A stretch of 64,000 nt of DNA from Lunularia cruciata (taxonomy: Eukaryota; Streptophyta; Marchantiopsida; Lunulariales; Lunulariaceae), in the NCBI GenBank assembly GCA_948567375.1, contig OX419757.1, forward strand, positions 58,714,001-58,778,000. The letters run 5' to 3'. The notes beneath the pieces were generated by a model. It was not told the origin of the DNA and did no database searches. It saw nothing but the letters and a program-made list of their open reading frames with translations. Made by a program: the position numbers and the translations under genes. This document shows, piece after piece, positions 12,783-24,378 of this stretch (the stretch's first letter is position 1; every line of letters begins with the position of its first letter).

Positions 12783-13474
12783 TGTAACACCCATTTGTGC
12801 ATGTGTGTGGTATTGTGATATCTAGCTTGGTATTACAAGTACTTAAGAGATATTATTTATATAGAGATAAAGGATGGTTCTATATTAGTCATGGTTTGCT
12901 AAAGTTAGTCATAGCTAAGATAGAGGGGACCTTACTTTAGAGGAAGTAGAAAAGATGAGCACCACTATTTTGGATTTTAGTGTGTTGACTTGGTATTATT
13001 CCTAGGTGTTTGGCTTTGAGGAAAGAGTTGAGAACTCTTGGGCCCGCAAGCCTTTTTGTTTTGGATTCTTCTTTAGTCCAAGGATAGCCCATGTGAAGGA
13101 ATCCTTGACTTAGTGGTTGGGTCAAGATAAGACCACATGCTTAGGGGAATATGCCCATGTGAATTGGATATTCCTTTCTACTTTTTGACTGTACTTGACT
13201 TTTAGTCTAGTAACTTGAGTTACTACGGTAATTAGTAACTTTGGTACGTAACTATTTCACAAGTATATAAACAAGGGGTGAGGAGGTACTCAGCACCTTT
13301 CATTTGCAACTATCTCTCTCTCATTGAGTTCTCTAGTGAGCAATGTCTTGAGTCTTGGAGTGTTAGCCTTGGAGGAGTATGAAGGAGTTGGGGTTCCTTG
13401 CCTTCTTAGTCCATGGTGCGCTACCATAATAGCCATCAGAGGTTCATCCTAAGTGAGAGACAGGCCGGCTCACA
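12783..13474 (+). mobile_element. Solo LTR nested in the antisense ORF
   Basis: A 692-bp insertion starting TGTAACACCC and ending GGCTCACA, flanked by GATC on both sides (12779-12782 and 13475-13478), read as a 4-bp target duplication. Removing it with one GATC rejoins the antisense reading frame without a shift. It contains a TATATAA box (13264-13270) followed by CT-rich sequence, as expected for an LTR promoter. No coding sequence, so it is a solo LTR left after recombination. The orientation is inferred from the TATA box. Confidence 0.75.
13264..13270 (+). promoter_or_regulatory. TATA box of the nested solo LTR
   Basis: TATATAA about two thirds into the 692-bp LTR, followed within 60 bp by a pyrimidine-rich segment (CTATCTCTCTCTC). 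This is the usual U3/R arrangement. Confidence 0.45.
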
Positions 13475-15849
13475 GATCCTTCCCCGCTGCACTTTTCTTC
13501 AAGCTGTCCAACTCCTGCTCCATTATTGCTGCCGTCGCCTTCAAATAAATATTCTTGATGCGCACATCACTCACTTCCTCCTTCAGTTTGCTCAGCCACA
13601 TCACTTGCTCCTTCAATTCTCTTGCTTGCCTCTACAGTTCTTTCCCTTTTGACTCACAGCTCTTTTGCAACATCTCAAAAGCCTTCTTCTTCAAGACTTC
13701 CCCTCTCCAAATTTCTCCAATTTTGTTGTTTCTTCGGACTTGTTGCTCCTGCAACCCCTTCACTTCACTCAACAGATGCTTCACCACCTACAACTCATTG
13801 ATCCCCTTTCTACAATCTTGGGGAATTACGTTCTGATGCTCCTTCAGTAGCTCCAGCAATGGTGTGACAACCTTTGTTAGATACAATATCCCACCAAAGT
13901 TATCTTTATCTTCGTTGTTGTCTTTGTCTTCAATCATCGGCTCCTTCATCCAAAGTCATGATCTTTGTATCTTCAGAGATACCGCATCTGAACTCTCTTC
14001 TCCTTTACTGGTTGAACTTGGCCCCGTAGGATACTCCTCCTTTTCCTTTGGTCTCTGCTTATTCACCACCATAGCTACGTAATGACTTGTTGTTCCGGGT
14101 ACTCTGTCAATCATTGCATGACAAGCTTCACTGACCGCCACCGATTGCTGAACCTCAGGTTCCCCCTCACTATCACTTCCAGACCCCTTGCTCCTTCAGG
14201 TGAGTTCATCTTCTTTGGATTCCTCTTCTTGCCACTCGGTTTCTTCTTCAGACTCTGATTCCGATGATGCTTCTCTCACCATCTGCTTATTTTGCACAAC
14301 CAATCTTTGAGTCTTCCTTTGAGCTAGAGGTGAATTTGCTTCTTTGGGTTTACTATGCTTCTTCATCTTCAGACTTGTGACTCCTTCTATCTTCCATTGT
14401 CCTATCTTCAAGAAGTGCTCATCATTGGCTCGCAGGTGTATCATATACTATCACTCTTCTTCATCCGCTTCTCATCTTAAGTCAAGAAGGAAATGGGACA
14501 CTATGCGATGCCGCTCCTCTCTTGTTAGCAAGTTCAACCCAAAGTAGAAGTGTGCTGCAAATGGTGCAAAATAATGAGGAGGAGAACCTGATTGCCAATT
14601 GATCACCATCTGCCTTGTTTGGTGGTGAAAACACTTTGCCTAATTCACCTTTACCCCTGCAAACATCTAGTGGAAGAAGACCGCTTGTTGCATGTTCACA
14701 TACGTTGTTCATTCTAGCTTGAACATGGCCATCATTGCCCCCACAATACTTCTCCTAATCAGATCCCAGTAGAACTCCACCTTGTAGCCATTTGTGGTTC
14801 TCGGAGCAAAGAAAGAGTTTTGAATTTCCGCCGTCTCTTCTACAACATCACACTTCTGATAGAAGGTGATCCCCGTTGGCTCTCCTGCTTCCTTCCCCAA
14901 TACTAACCTCCAATCCAACTCAATCCATCGAGCCGGATTTCCTCTCTTCCCTTCAACTTCAGGACCATCCTCACAATTACTGGCAGCTATCTCTGCCATC
15001 ACTCTTGGGAAATTGAAATTCCAGTTCCATGCTAAAAGTGTAATACAAAGTCTATTCAAGACTTCAATTTTGGCTACCACATCTAACCTACGAATTGTGA
15101 AACTTTGCACTACCAGAGCATTTGTGACCTTCTTCGCCATGATCTGCTCTCTTGTTCTTTGACACTGAAAGACGATGCACTCTCTTGGACGAGATACTCT
15201 AACCCCTTCTGGATTTCAGAAAATTTCACTCTCAATTGGCTTTTGGACACGCATTACTGCAAGACGACTACTCAAAGGAGTTGGAAATTTACTTGGCATA
15301 TTCAACTTGTCCCTATGCAATCACAATCTTATATTACACCGAATTGCAATCATTCTTTAGTCAATTTCAAATTTGACCTCCCCTCTTTTGCGTGTTGATG
15401 TCTGGTCACTGTCAAGACATGCTTCTTTTGCCTCCGCCATTTCTTGAAGTGTACTTTCTTGCCACGTACCAAGGTTGTTAGACGGTCTTTGTATCACCTG
15501 CGCCTTCTGACCCAAAGACGGTGCTCTTTGGACTTTTTTCAGTCGTACACTTCTTCTTCTTTTGAGTACCTCCATCATCGGATCCGATCTCGCCTTCTTT
15601 GGATTTCCTCCAAAGTCACTTCCATCCATTCTTCTTTCGCAATTCGGCTTTTCGTGCTTACTTCTTCCCTCAAATGCTAATAAATAGAGAAAAACAAAAA
15701 ATGTAGGCACCACACTCCCAAATATTGATGGTACTATGGACCCAAGCTTGGAACTTGTAACTTGTATGTGCAAGCTTGAGATGTATGTTATGTGGCTCTT
15801 CTGGTGGAGCTGCTACTATGTTAGTGTATGATAGATGTTCGAGAGGATG

Positions 15850-16091
15850 GCATATGGCATGTATGACTCCTCCCATCACGGTGGTTCCTCAGGGACAGTG
15901 GTTATGTGCTAGATGTACTTGACCTATAGCTAGTTCATTCTTTATATGGTATAGATTGCAGATGGGCGACTAACAATGGGGCTTCATAGCACCCGGCCTC
16001 CTGATCTTTGCTCATCATAGGGTATACCATATACTTAGAGTAGATGGCTATCTAGAGTTAGAGGGACCTAACCGCTAGCTAGGGGGGCGAT
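15850..16091 (+). other. 3' untranslated end and polypurine tract of the gypsy element
   Basis: Noncoding DNA that aligns with the older fragment at about 5500-5751. It ends in AGGGGGGCGAT, a plausible primer for plus-strand DNA synthesis, immediately before TGTGGCAC. This is why I place the 3' LTR start at 16092. Confidence 0.55.
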
Positions 16092-16744
16092 TGTGGCACT
16101 TTAGAGTCTATGTATGACTTATGTGTGAGTTGTGCTTCTATTTTGTATGATGTTGACATCAATGTATGTTGTGTAGCGATGTATATACGCACAACAATTG
16201 TCATGCCATTTGTAGTTTCGCATCTAGATCCTCGGACACTAGAGTTCTAGTGATAGTAGTTAGAGGCACTTTGGCCATTACTCATAGACTAGTTTCTGAC
16301 GGTCAGATTTTAGGTTTAGGGTATTGACTTCATGGTGGGGCCCACCGTCACTTGCACCATCCGCATTGTCGGGTGTGTCGTCAACGGGACCGTTGGGAGG
16401 AGACCTAGGTCAAAATCAGGGGTATACCCTGGGTGTGCAACTCCAGAGAGCTCACTTCTCTGATGTTGAGCCTTCGAGTTCCTGGCTAGAGTGGACAGAA
16501 AGCCGGCAAGCGTCACTTGGAGTCTCTATGCTAGAGTGGGTGTGGCTTGATTGTAATCAGTGCCCTATTGTTGGCAAGTTGTTGAGGATCAGATCAAGTA
16601 TTGATCTGAGTTTGATTGATTTGAGTGGTAAAAGATCTGATTATTGTGGCACTTTAGAGTCTATGTATGACTTATGTGTGAGTTGTGCTTCTATTGTGTA
16701 TGATGTTGACAGCGATGTATGTTGTGTAGCGATGTATATACGCA
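16092..16744 (+). repeat. 3' LTR followed by a second copy of its first 100 bp
   Basis: Module TGTGGCAC...ATACGCA (16092-16191), then the LTR body (16199-16643), then the same 100-bp module again (16645-16744) with very few differences. The LTR proper would be 552 bp (16092-16643). The repeated module is either the truncated start of a tandem second LTR or a feature of this LTR family, since the older copy at 5752-6412 has the same arrangement. Confidence 0.65.
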
Positions 16745-19700
16745 TGACACAAGTTCCCCTATTTCCAACCTATGATGAATCAAGAATTAAAACTATTTTG
16801 CCCTTTCTTGAAGTAAAGTACCAAGATGAGATATATTTTTGTAGTATTTAGCACCAAATGACACAAGTTTTGATCCATTAATGTTTGAGATAATAGGAAG
16901 AAGAGTTTTTCCAAATAAGAGCTAAGTTATATTAATTTGTCTTCCTATTTTATCACCTAGTTTATTGATGAAGAAGTGGTTCTAGCTATTTTTATGGCAA
17001 TCCCTTAGTTCTTGATTTCTCATCCAACTCTTTATGTGAGCATTTAGTCTTCTCTATTACTATAACCTTCTTTAATCCATTGTCTCAATTATACGCTCTA
17101 GATTCCTATGTATCTTAATTTGATTTGAAACATCTAAAATAATATGATGATATTATGCATAGTATAAAGTAAGTTAAAAAAGCAAAATGATAGATTTTTT
17201 TTTGGAAACTTGGAGGTTAAAGTTATTGATATACAAGCACAAGATAGATAAGGTGATAAGGTTATAGAAGTAGAGATGGAGATCAAAGTAGATGCAAAGA
17301 GACTTAGGTAATGAAGTTCTCACTGCAAAACGAAAGGAAGATTAGTAACTATTAGGGCTTTGGACAAGGAGAGAGAGATCAACTAATATCTAATATTAAC
17401 AACTTTTTGACTTGGAAATTTAAAGAAACCAGTTGAATTTAGAGAAGCAACCCTTTTTTTAATGGTTTAAAGATAATTTATCTCTAGTGCATGTTAATTC
17501 TATAGTTCTATGATATTTATACATATCTTACATGTTTATCACAACCAGCCAAATACACATAGTTAGTGTATAAAAGTACTCACATTTTAGTTGATTCTTA
17601 AAAGATAGATGATATTTTATTACATGCTAATTTTATTGTAATATTTTATTTACAACTATATATCTATTGTGATTTTCTATGGATAACAAATTCTAATAGT
17701 ACATGGAAGACTATTTGGCAAAAAGTTAACTTTTATTAGTATATAAGGGCATAACTTCATCCAAAAAATTGGCTCAGCCATTCATCCTTTATAAAAAAAA
17801 TTTTATTAATTGAATTTTAAAATATTTCTACAAAGTATATATTTTTTGTTTCACATATCTTACCTATTGTGCTTCACCATCATTTTTTAATTGTAGTTGG
17901 ATGTTTATAATTTTTTTACATATTTTTATCAAAAGAAACAACTTACCCCTTAATAGTTACATGCATAAAAAAAAATATTTTTATTTGAAATTTCTTAGGA
18001 ATCTTAAGTCAAGTTATTTGACTAAGCTCTATGGATATAGATGCAAAATCCATCAATTTTTGGAGTGTTCATTGAGTTGAAGCTTCAAGGTGGAGCTACC
18101 GACCGAGCTTCACATGATGAATTCAAATTCCTGTATGCGGGAAATTCCTAAAGACTTGAGTACTAGAGGCCTTTCCCTTCATTCGCAAGCAAAAAAAGGT
18201 AATACTCAATCGCAATATAAGGATGACCAACCTTGTCCAAGATCTCTAATTGAGATAGACTTCATTTGATTAAATTGAGATTTTTTGGCCCATGGATTTG
18301 GAATCTGAAAGCGTTAATGGTGATAGAGCAGAATTTCCATATCAATACTTGGCTCATATCATACTTGAATTTTTAGAATTGGTAAAGATTTATCAGATTT
18401 ATTTGAAAAATCCATAGTTATAAATATCAGTATTATTTTTATTTTTACTAATTTTGTATAATTTTAAGGTTCAAAAAATTTTATCTAATAGAAAATATAT
18501 TTTCTTTGTGAAAAGACACTTTCTAATTGAAAAATAGGCATTGTATAGTATGATAATAGACATCTAACTTCTAAAGTTAAATGCTACATTTCTATGTTTT
18601 GAACTATGTGTTCTTGAATTTCATATATAATTTCACTATATAAATAGACATTTTGACTTTGAATTTGGATGGTTCAATTTCAAAAGTGGGAGATTTCAGA
18701 TGAATAAAATGGAAATTTTTAAGAAATAGGTTGAATTTTTAAGAGATTCAAAATTTATATTATAATATTAATTCTAGATAACAGAAGCAATTTTTTTTGT
18801 AATTATTATGAACCTAATAGAATGTATAATTTTATTTGGAGTGGTAATTCGATAATTCCTCCTATTATCATGCTCTATTTATTATACTTGGCACATGGAA
18901 GGAACATGTCATGTACGTTTTGTGATATATGGGCTAAAATTTAGTATTACGTTGGGTCAAAGGCATTCGTGTTCGTGTTTGGTTCGCAGAGAAGCCCATA
19001 AGGAATATTTCTCCTTCTAATCATAGTTAGTTATCAGTTTCCTTGATATGAAAACATATGAAATATTAGTTATGAGAGTAAAATACTTTAATCTGATATT
19101 TTAGGTGTAATAAGTAATTATAACTTAATTTCAACTGTAATAGTTACACATATTCAATCTATATATTCCATGCAATGAAATGCATTGAGAAATAATTATA
19201 TAATGATGAAATGGACATAATTTACTCATGTCTAATTTATACAGTAATTCTACTTCAAGTTTATATATAATGACATATATATTTCTTATTCTAGTAAGCT
19301 GATTAAATATCATGAAGTATCAATATAATTTAATAAAAATTATCCATAAAATTTTATATTCATATGCATTGTTAAGGGTGAAATATATACATAGAGAGAG
19401 AAACACTCCACTCATGGAGAGTAAATATATTATAATTTTAATTTTAATATATTAAATCTTAGTTGAAATAAAGAAACATGTTTGTGAGAATGAACGGTAT
19501 AAAATAACTATTATTACAAAAAAAATTTATGTATTAAGTTTCCTATAGTAGAAACGTTGCACTTACGGCGCGTACAATTTTTTTAGACTAATTCATTGCA
19601 GTTATTGAGAGTGCATTCATCCAATCTGTTCTTCTCGAGAGTGTCTAGCCTTTCAACTCCAGTATCCAGTCCCGTTTTAGTTGGAAATTAGGTCTAAGAA

Positions 19701-20432
19701 GAGGACGCAAGAATGTCAATTCATTTCATTAGAATGTGAAACAAGAAAGAATAGAAAGAAAAGGGTGACCACGTAGAAAACACGATGGAGAAAGAATGGA
19801 GAAATTAGAAACAAAGCTGGTGGCTCGTACCATATGTAATAATACGGTGGTCACGAGTATGTCCTGCTAGTATCAGTCATGTTCAGAAATAGAATTACAG
19901 AGTTAACCGTGTCTTACCTGTCACTATAATATCCACAGCCATATGTCGGTCACATCAAAGGGTCGGTCACTCGCTCATAGAGAACCCAAACTCTCCTTGC
20001 ACACAATACGTGTCAGTCGTTGCAAACGGCAGTCAACTCACTCACGACGGAGTTCATGAATAGGCCACGGCAACCCGATCTTCGGCAAGTTAGGTGGTAT
20101 GAGGATAAGACTAGCTGACTAGCTGACGTGGACATTAAATCTCTTTGTAGTGAAATTAAATAGGTTACAGATCCTTATCCTCAGGGTTGCGTGTATAGCT
20201 CATATACTGCGTCTCATAATTTCGAGATTACTGGACATATTTTTGTATTCTTGTGGGTATGTTGGGCATAATATCGTGTTATCTTGTTTGTGTTGATTCA
20301 TCAAGTAGCTCTGGGCACAACATACTTTGAAAGAATCAGTATATGTTGATTAATCTAAAGCATAGACCTCTAATAACATTCATATGACCCTAGTTAATAG
20401 GCTAAATTCTAAGTTAAAGTACTTCGCTCTCT
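16745..20432. other. AT-rich gene-free DNA
   Basis: Very AT-rich with T and A runs and no coding frame above background. Short stretches near 18080-18190 are richer in GC but show no ORF. At 19764-19788 there is a GACCACGTAGAAAACACG segment that resembles the LINE tail motif described elsewhere in this annotation. Confidence 0.5.
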
Positions 20433-20477
20433 ATCTTCTTTACCTTCATGGAAATGGGAGATGAAGGTAAAGAAGAT
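20433..20477. repeat. Perfect 17-bp inverted repeat
   Basis: ATCTTCTTTACCTTCAT (20433-20449) and its exact reverse complement (20461-20477) with an 11-nt spacer. It would form a stable hairpin in RNA or cruciform DNA. No surrounding gene explains it. Confidence 0.8.
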
Positions 20478-20658
20478 GTCCTTCAAAATGGGAGCTGTAG
20501 ACTACAAGGCTTAACTCCAGAAGAAGAGAATACCTTAAGAAGGAATGAACGGTCAGTTGTATACTGGTTGTAATAACCTAGCAACCATTTCTGGTCAACT
20601 CAATTTTCAAGGTTGCAAGCACTAGATGAATCCTCCGTTCTAAAGAGACTACTATCTA

Positions 20659-20810
<152 letters not shown>

Positions 20811-23800
20811 ATACTAGAAGTAAGTGATATGCAACCCGGACGGGAAAGTTCTTTTCTTATCACCGGATCCTGTTATCAAGAAATCAACCGGTAAAATAAT
20901 ATCAAGAAGGAAAGGAAAAGGAAATACAAGGGACAGAAAAGCGCAAATTAGAGGAGAGCACAAGAACACCAAGAAAAAGGGAGAAGTACAAGAACGTACA
21001 CAGGTAGCAAAAGAAAGGAATGATGGATCCTAAGGAGTGAGAAAATAGATTATTGATCTATCTTCTATCAACTTTTGCTTATATCATCGCGCTCATAAGA
21101 CAGACTAGTGCAAGAGTTAGTGCTGACGAGAGCAAGTGGACTATGGACTGCTTTTCTCCGGAAGTCTCGTCTCGCAAGAAGGTTTATCGCCTGCACAAGA
21201 TCCGTCGAGGCAAGCGAACAGAAGAACAAAGGGGCCCCAGAGATCAACAAGGGAGGTGGGAAGGTCCAGTGCTCAATCACTGGCATAAGATTAAGCTACC
21301 AAGTTATGTAGTCACACGGCCAGGTCGAATGTCCTGTGAGAGTAGACTCACGTTCTGACTTAATGACTTCCTTTGTGGGTAGGAAAGCATGACTTACTTG
21401 GTCCATTCCTTCTAAAGAGTGTGAAAACTCCTCTCACTTGCCATGCATGTTATGCATGCATGCAATGTGGACTATCTGAATACAAAACACTCTGTTCAGG
21501 CCACCAAGCAATCGATACTGTTTCTTTACGTGTTTACAAACTAGAAGAGAAAGGCAACCACGTAGGATAAGAAGAAGGATGGGAAGACCCCATCAAATGC
21601 GTGCACAACAATAATGCCTCGTAGACATCCAGTCTCGGATTGATGTCAGATATCACCAGGTTTGGACTGGATTGGATTACCCCGTTGAAGGTAAAGCATT
21701 AACATTACCCGTAATGCCCAGTCTTCTGTAAGATTAGTTTCGTGAGCGGAGAATTAACTTGATGACAAACAGCCGTGTACGACAAAGGCTTGAAACCATG
21801 GCAGAAATTCGGACCACGTCTCGCACTTGTTGAAATGGCTGAGGCCGAGCGTGCTAGTGGATTGACTTGGCGGCATGGTCAAGTGTGACTGTTGACTCTG
21901 AATTGTCTTCATCATCAAACTGTTCAATATCGGTACCAATCTACTCACTGGAATACCTCTCGAAAGTCAGTCATTTCGCAGGAAATATGATATTGCGTCC
22001 CAAGGTTATATCATTTGAACGGATCACGTTTGTCTCTCTGAAATGCAACGAATAAACATTAGAGTCGCGAGCCGACGTGCCCAAGTAGTATAGATTGCAA
22101 AGCAGTCATAGCTGACTGTGTAGTGAATTCCAGTATTCCAGTACTCACGACCTGAGTCTTTAGTTCACAGCTTTCTCGTTCTCTTTAAAACATCAAGACC
22201 ACTTTTTCCCGGTTTAAGCACGTGATATCTCTTACCTGCCAGCCACGGCTGGGTGGTGCATTCCTCGGGTGAAGCGATACACGGGGTGACAATAGTTTGA
22301 CCCAGTCAAAACAAGAATGCACGTTTTGGATTCGTTCACTTCCGTCCACCGCCTGCTTTTCCTTCGAGATAATGGATGAGTTTCCTTCCTTTACGACAAT
22401 TGTGTAAGCAAGAAGAGAGACCCGCCCCACTGTTGGGGTTTACACAGGCTGAAAACATTCTGTGCCACTTATTTCAAACAAAGAGAATCTAGTGCATACA
22501 CTTTTCAATATGCCTGCCGTTGCCTCACTCAGGGTTAGCCATAACTTTCAGATCTGACTCTGGCTCACCAAGTACTGTTCTGTCCTACTCCTTCAAGGGA
22601 CTCGTAAACCACCACTGGCACTTGGCTGCTGCAGATGTGAAGAAATTGTTCGATTCGAATCACGATGACATTTTACGGCTCGACAGCTGGCCTGCACGAA
22701 AACAAATATACTTCTCCATCTCTTTACAGTCGATGTCCTTTCCGAAGACTTGTCCACTCAGCCGACATATCCTGTAACACTCCTACTCAAGTACATCTTC
22801 ACATGGACTACCGGTTAAAGATGTGGGTGAGATTTGCGGCTGTTTACCTCTCAAGAAGCAAACGCCTTCGTGTACTTTGTGGATCGACGATAGACTCTTT
22901 TTGGTTTCCCCAGGGTGAAAGTGAGAGGTCCAAGGCATCACAATAATTAAGTACATAGTTGCGGTGAAGTCTACTACACAGCCAGCAGATCAAACCTACC
23001 TCTACCAGTTCTCACCTAAACACATCCTTAGCTTCAGCGGACTTCCACGTTTGTTGCCTGTCCCGCAACTAATTTTTGCCCTGATGTGAGACAATGTACC
23101 GACAAATCCGGGATGTTCTTTCGTTGCGCCAGTCGAACTTATTTGTCTCTTCTTAAAACATTGAGAATTCGCATATTATACAATTTTCGAACAAAATCTC
23201 ATCAGAAACAGAGTAGGAATGACAGTACAAGTTACTTCCAATCAGCACGTGAATTTTCACACCTGTGTTCACTTAAGTTACAAACAAGTATGTGCACTAC
23301 CTAAACGTAGATCTATAATGTCTTGGGACACAGACACCCTCAAAATTGGATTCTTCAACTAAAGGGATAAGAGCCTCGTACATACCATTGATGGCCGTTC
23401 CGAGAACCCATCGTTACATCCATCACCCTACAATGCTAATCTGACTCTACCTAAACTACTTGTTGATTTGCATTAGCACGCTACAAAAGTCATCAAAAAT
23501 GGGATCAGCCAACAGCCCAGTCACTGCACTTAGTGCAACTTTCTGACAGGATTGTGGCCTACTTCGACAATCATTACAGCACAGCATGTACAATGTGTGG
23601 TCAGACAGACCTGCCCACTAGGGTCTAGAAATAAAGTTGAACTCTAATCTCCACACAAGTGAAGTCAAGTTTCCCCACGGACCTGCAACTACTACCTTGA
23701 TTTCTCTTATGGGTGCTGAAAAGAATGATGTATGGATGAACTATGAAAAGAAACAAACCCTGCTCACATACCCCTACTAATTTCCGCCATTGAACTTGTT

Positions 23801-24378
23801 TTGACGGTGAGGAAGTCACATCTAAACCAGAGTACGAGCCTTGATTCACAACCATCCACCTTAAAAATGTGACATAGCTTTTGGGTGCCTTCATAGTCCT
23901 GTCAAAGTCACATCAATCATCTCCTTTAGCATCAGCATACACACTGCACCACTCATAACTACATCGTGGGCCTGATACAAAAATCATAACACTCTCAAAT
24001 CGTCTCCAATATAGCAGCTAGTTCCTTTTCGTACCTGTATGTTTTTGCACAAAAAGCGGACTCGAGCATTCCACCAAAAGCGATGAAGAAAACCTTCTCC
24101 ACGAGGCCTGAATAAAGTAAAGAAATCCGGGTAGGGGAGTCAGCATCCATATAAAAATCCATATTCCCGTCTAGTCGGCATCGATCCGCAACTCCCGCCA
24201 ACAGAAAAGCATACAAACTAAATTTCACGACAATAGATTAATGACGAAGTCACGGATATTACAAGGTGCTTCGTACTGACTCTGAGTGATTAACTTTTGC
24301 TCAGATCAGATATGACCAAACGATAAGCAACTCCTGAACAATGATTCATAAATTAAATGCTGAACATGAAGGTCGTAC
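20811..24378. other. Gene-free DNA downstream of the TPS gene
   Basis: Closer to balanced base composition than the AT-rich arms, but no frame with a recognisable domain on either strand. The first few hundred bases below 24379 should include the TPS 3' untranslated region; no poly(A) site could be fixed. The LINE-type tail motif lies at 21558-21594. Confidence 0.5.
21553..21597 (-). repeat. LINE-like 3'-tail motif, copy 1
   Basis: On the minus strand a small hairpin (GATGGG-GTCTT-CCCATC, 21594-21578) is followed by CCTACGTGG (21566-21558). The same order occurs at 41540-41572, downstream of a LINE-like coding relic. No coding part of a LINE was found to the right here. Confidence 0.5.

Larger units (their letters stand above)
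11635..15629 (-). pseudogene. Antisense extra ORF of the gypsy element, coiled-coil rich
   Basis: Between integrase and the 3' LTR the minus strand carries a long, stop-interrupted frame. It begins with MDGSDFGGNPKKARSDP (ATG at 15629) and a basic stretch (RRRSVRLKK). A globular region follows at 14709-15140 (MAKKVTNALVV ... FYWDLIRRSIVGAMMAMF). Next is an acidic serine/glutamate run (SSESESEEETEWQEEE, about 14215-14275), then Glu/Lys/Leu heptad-like coiled coil over 13480-13800 and 12460-12780. A further coiled coil is at 12073-12453; the end at 11635 is uncertain. The solo LTR 12783-13474 interrupts it. Antisense extra ORFs are known in some plant gypsy elements; the function here is unknown. 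Confidence 0.6.
6756..16643 (+). mobile_element. Decayed Ty3/gypsy LTR retrotransposon with an antisense ORF
   Basis: Nearly identical LTR bodies lie at 6756-7195 and 16199-16643. Between them are, in order, a primer-site-like sequence (7193-7204), gag remnants, RT, RNase H and integrase on the plus strand (pol about 8500-11280), a long antisense frame (11635-15629), a purine tract (AGGGGGGCGA, 16081-16090) and the 3' LTR. RT before integrase places it in Ty3/gypsy. No chromodomain is visible after integrase. Many stops and a 692-bp nested solo LTR show it is dead. The length of about 9.9 kb is typical of large plant gypsy elements. Confidence 0.85.
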
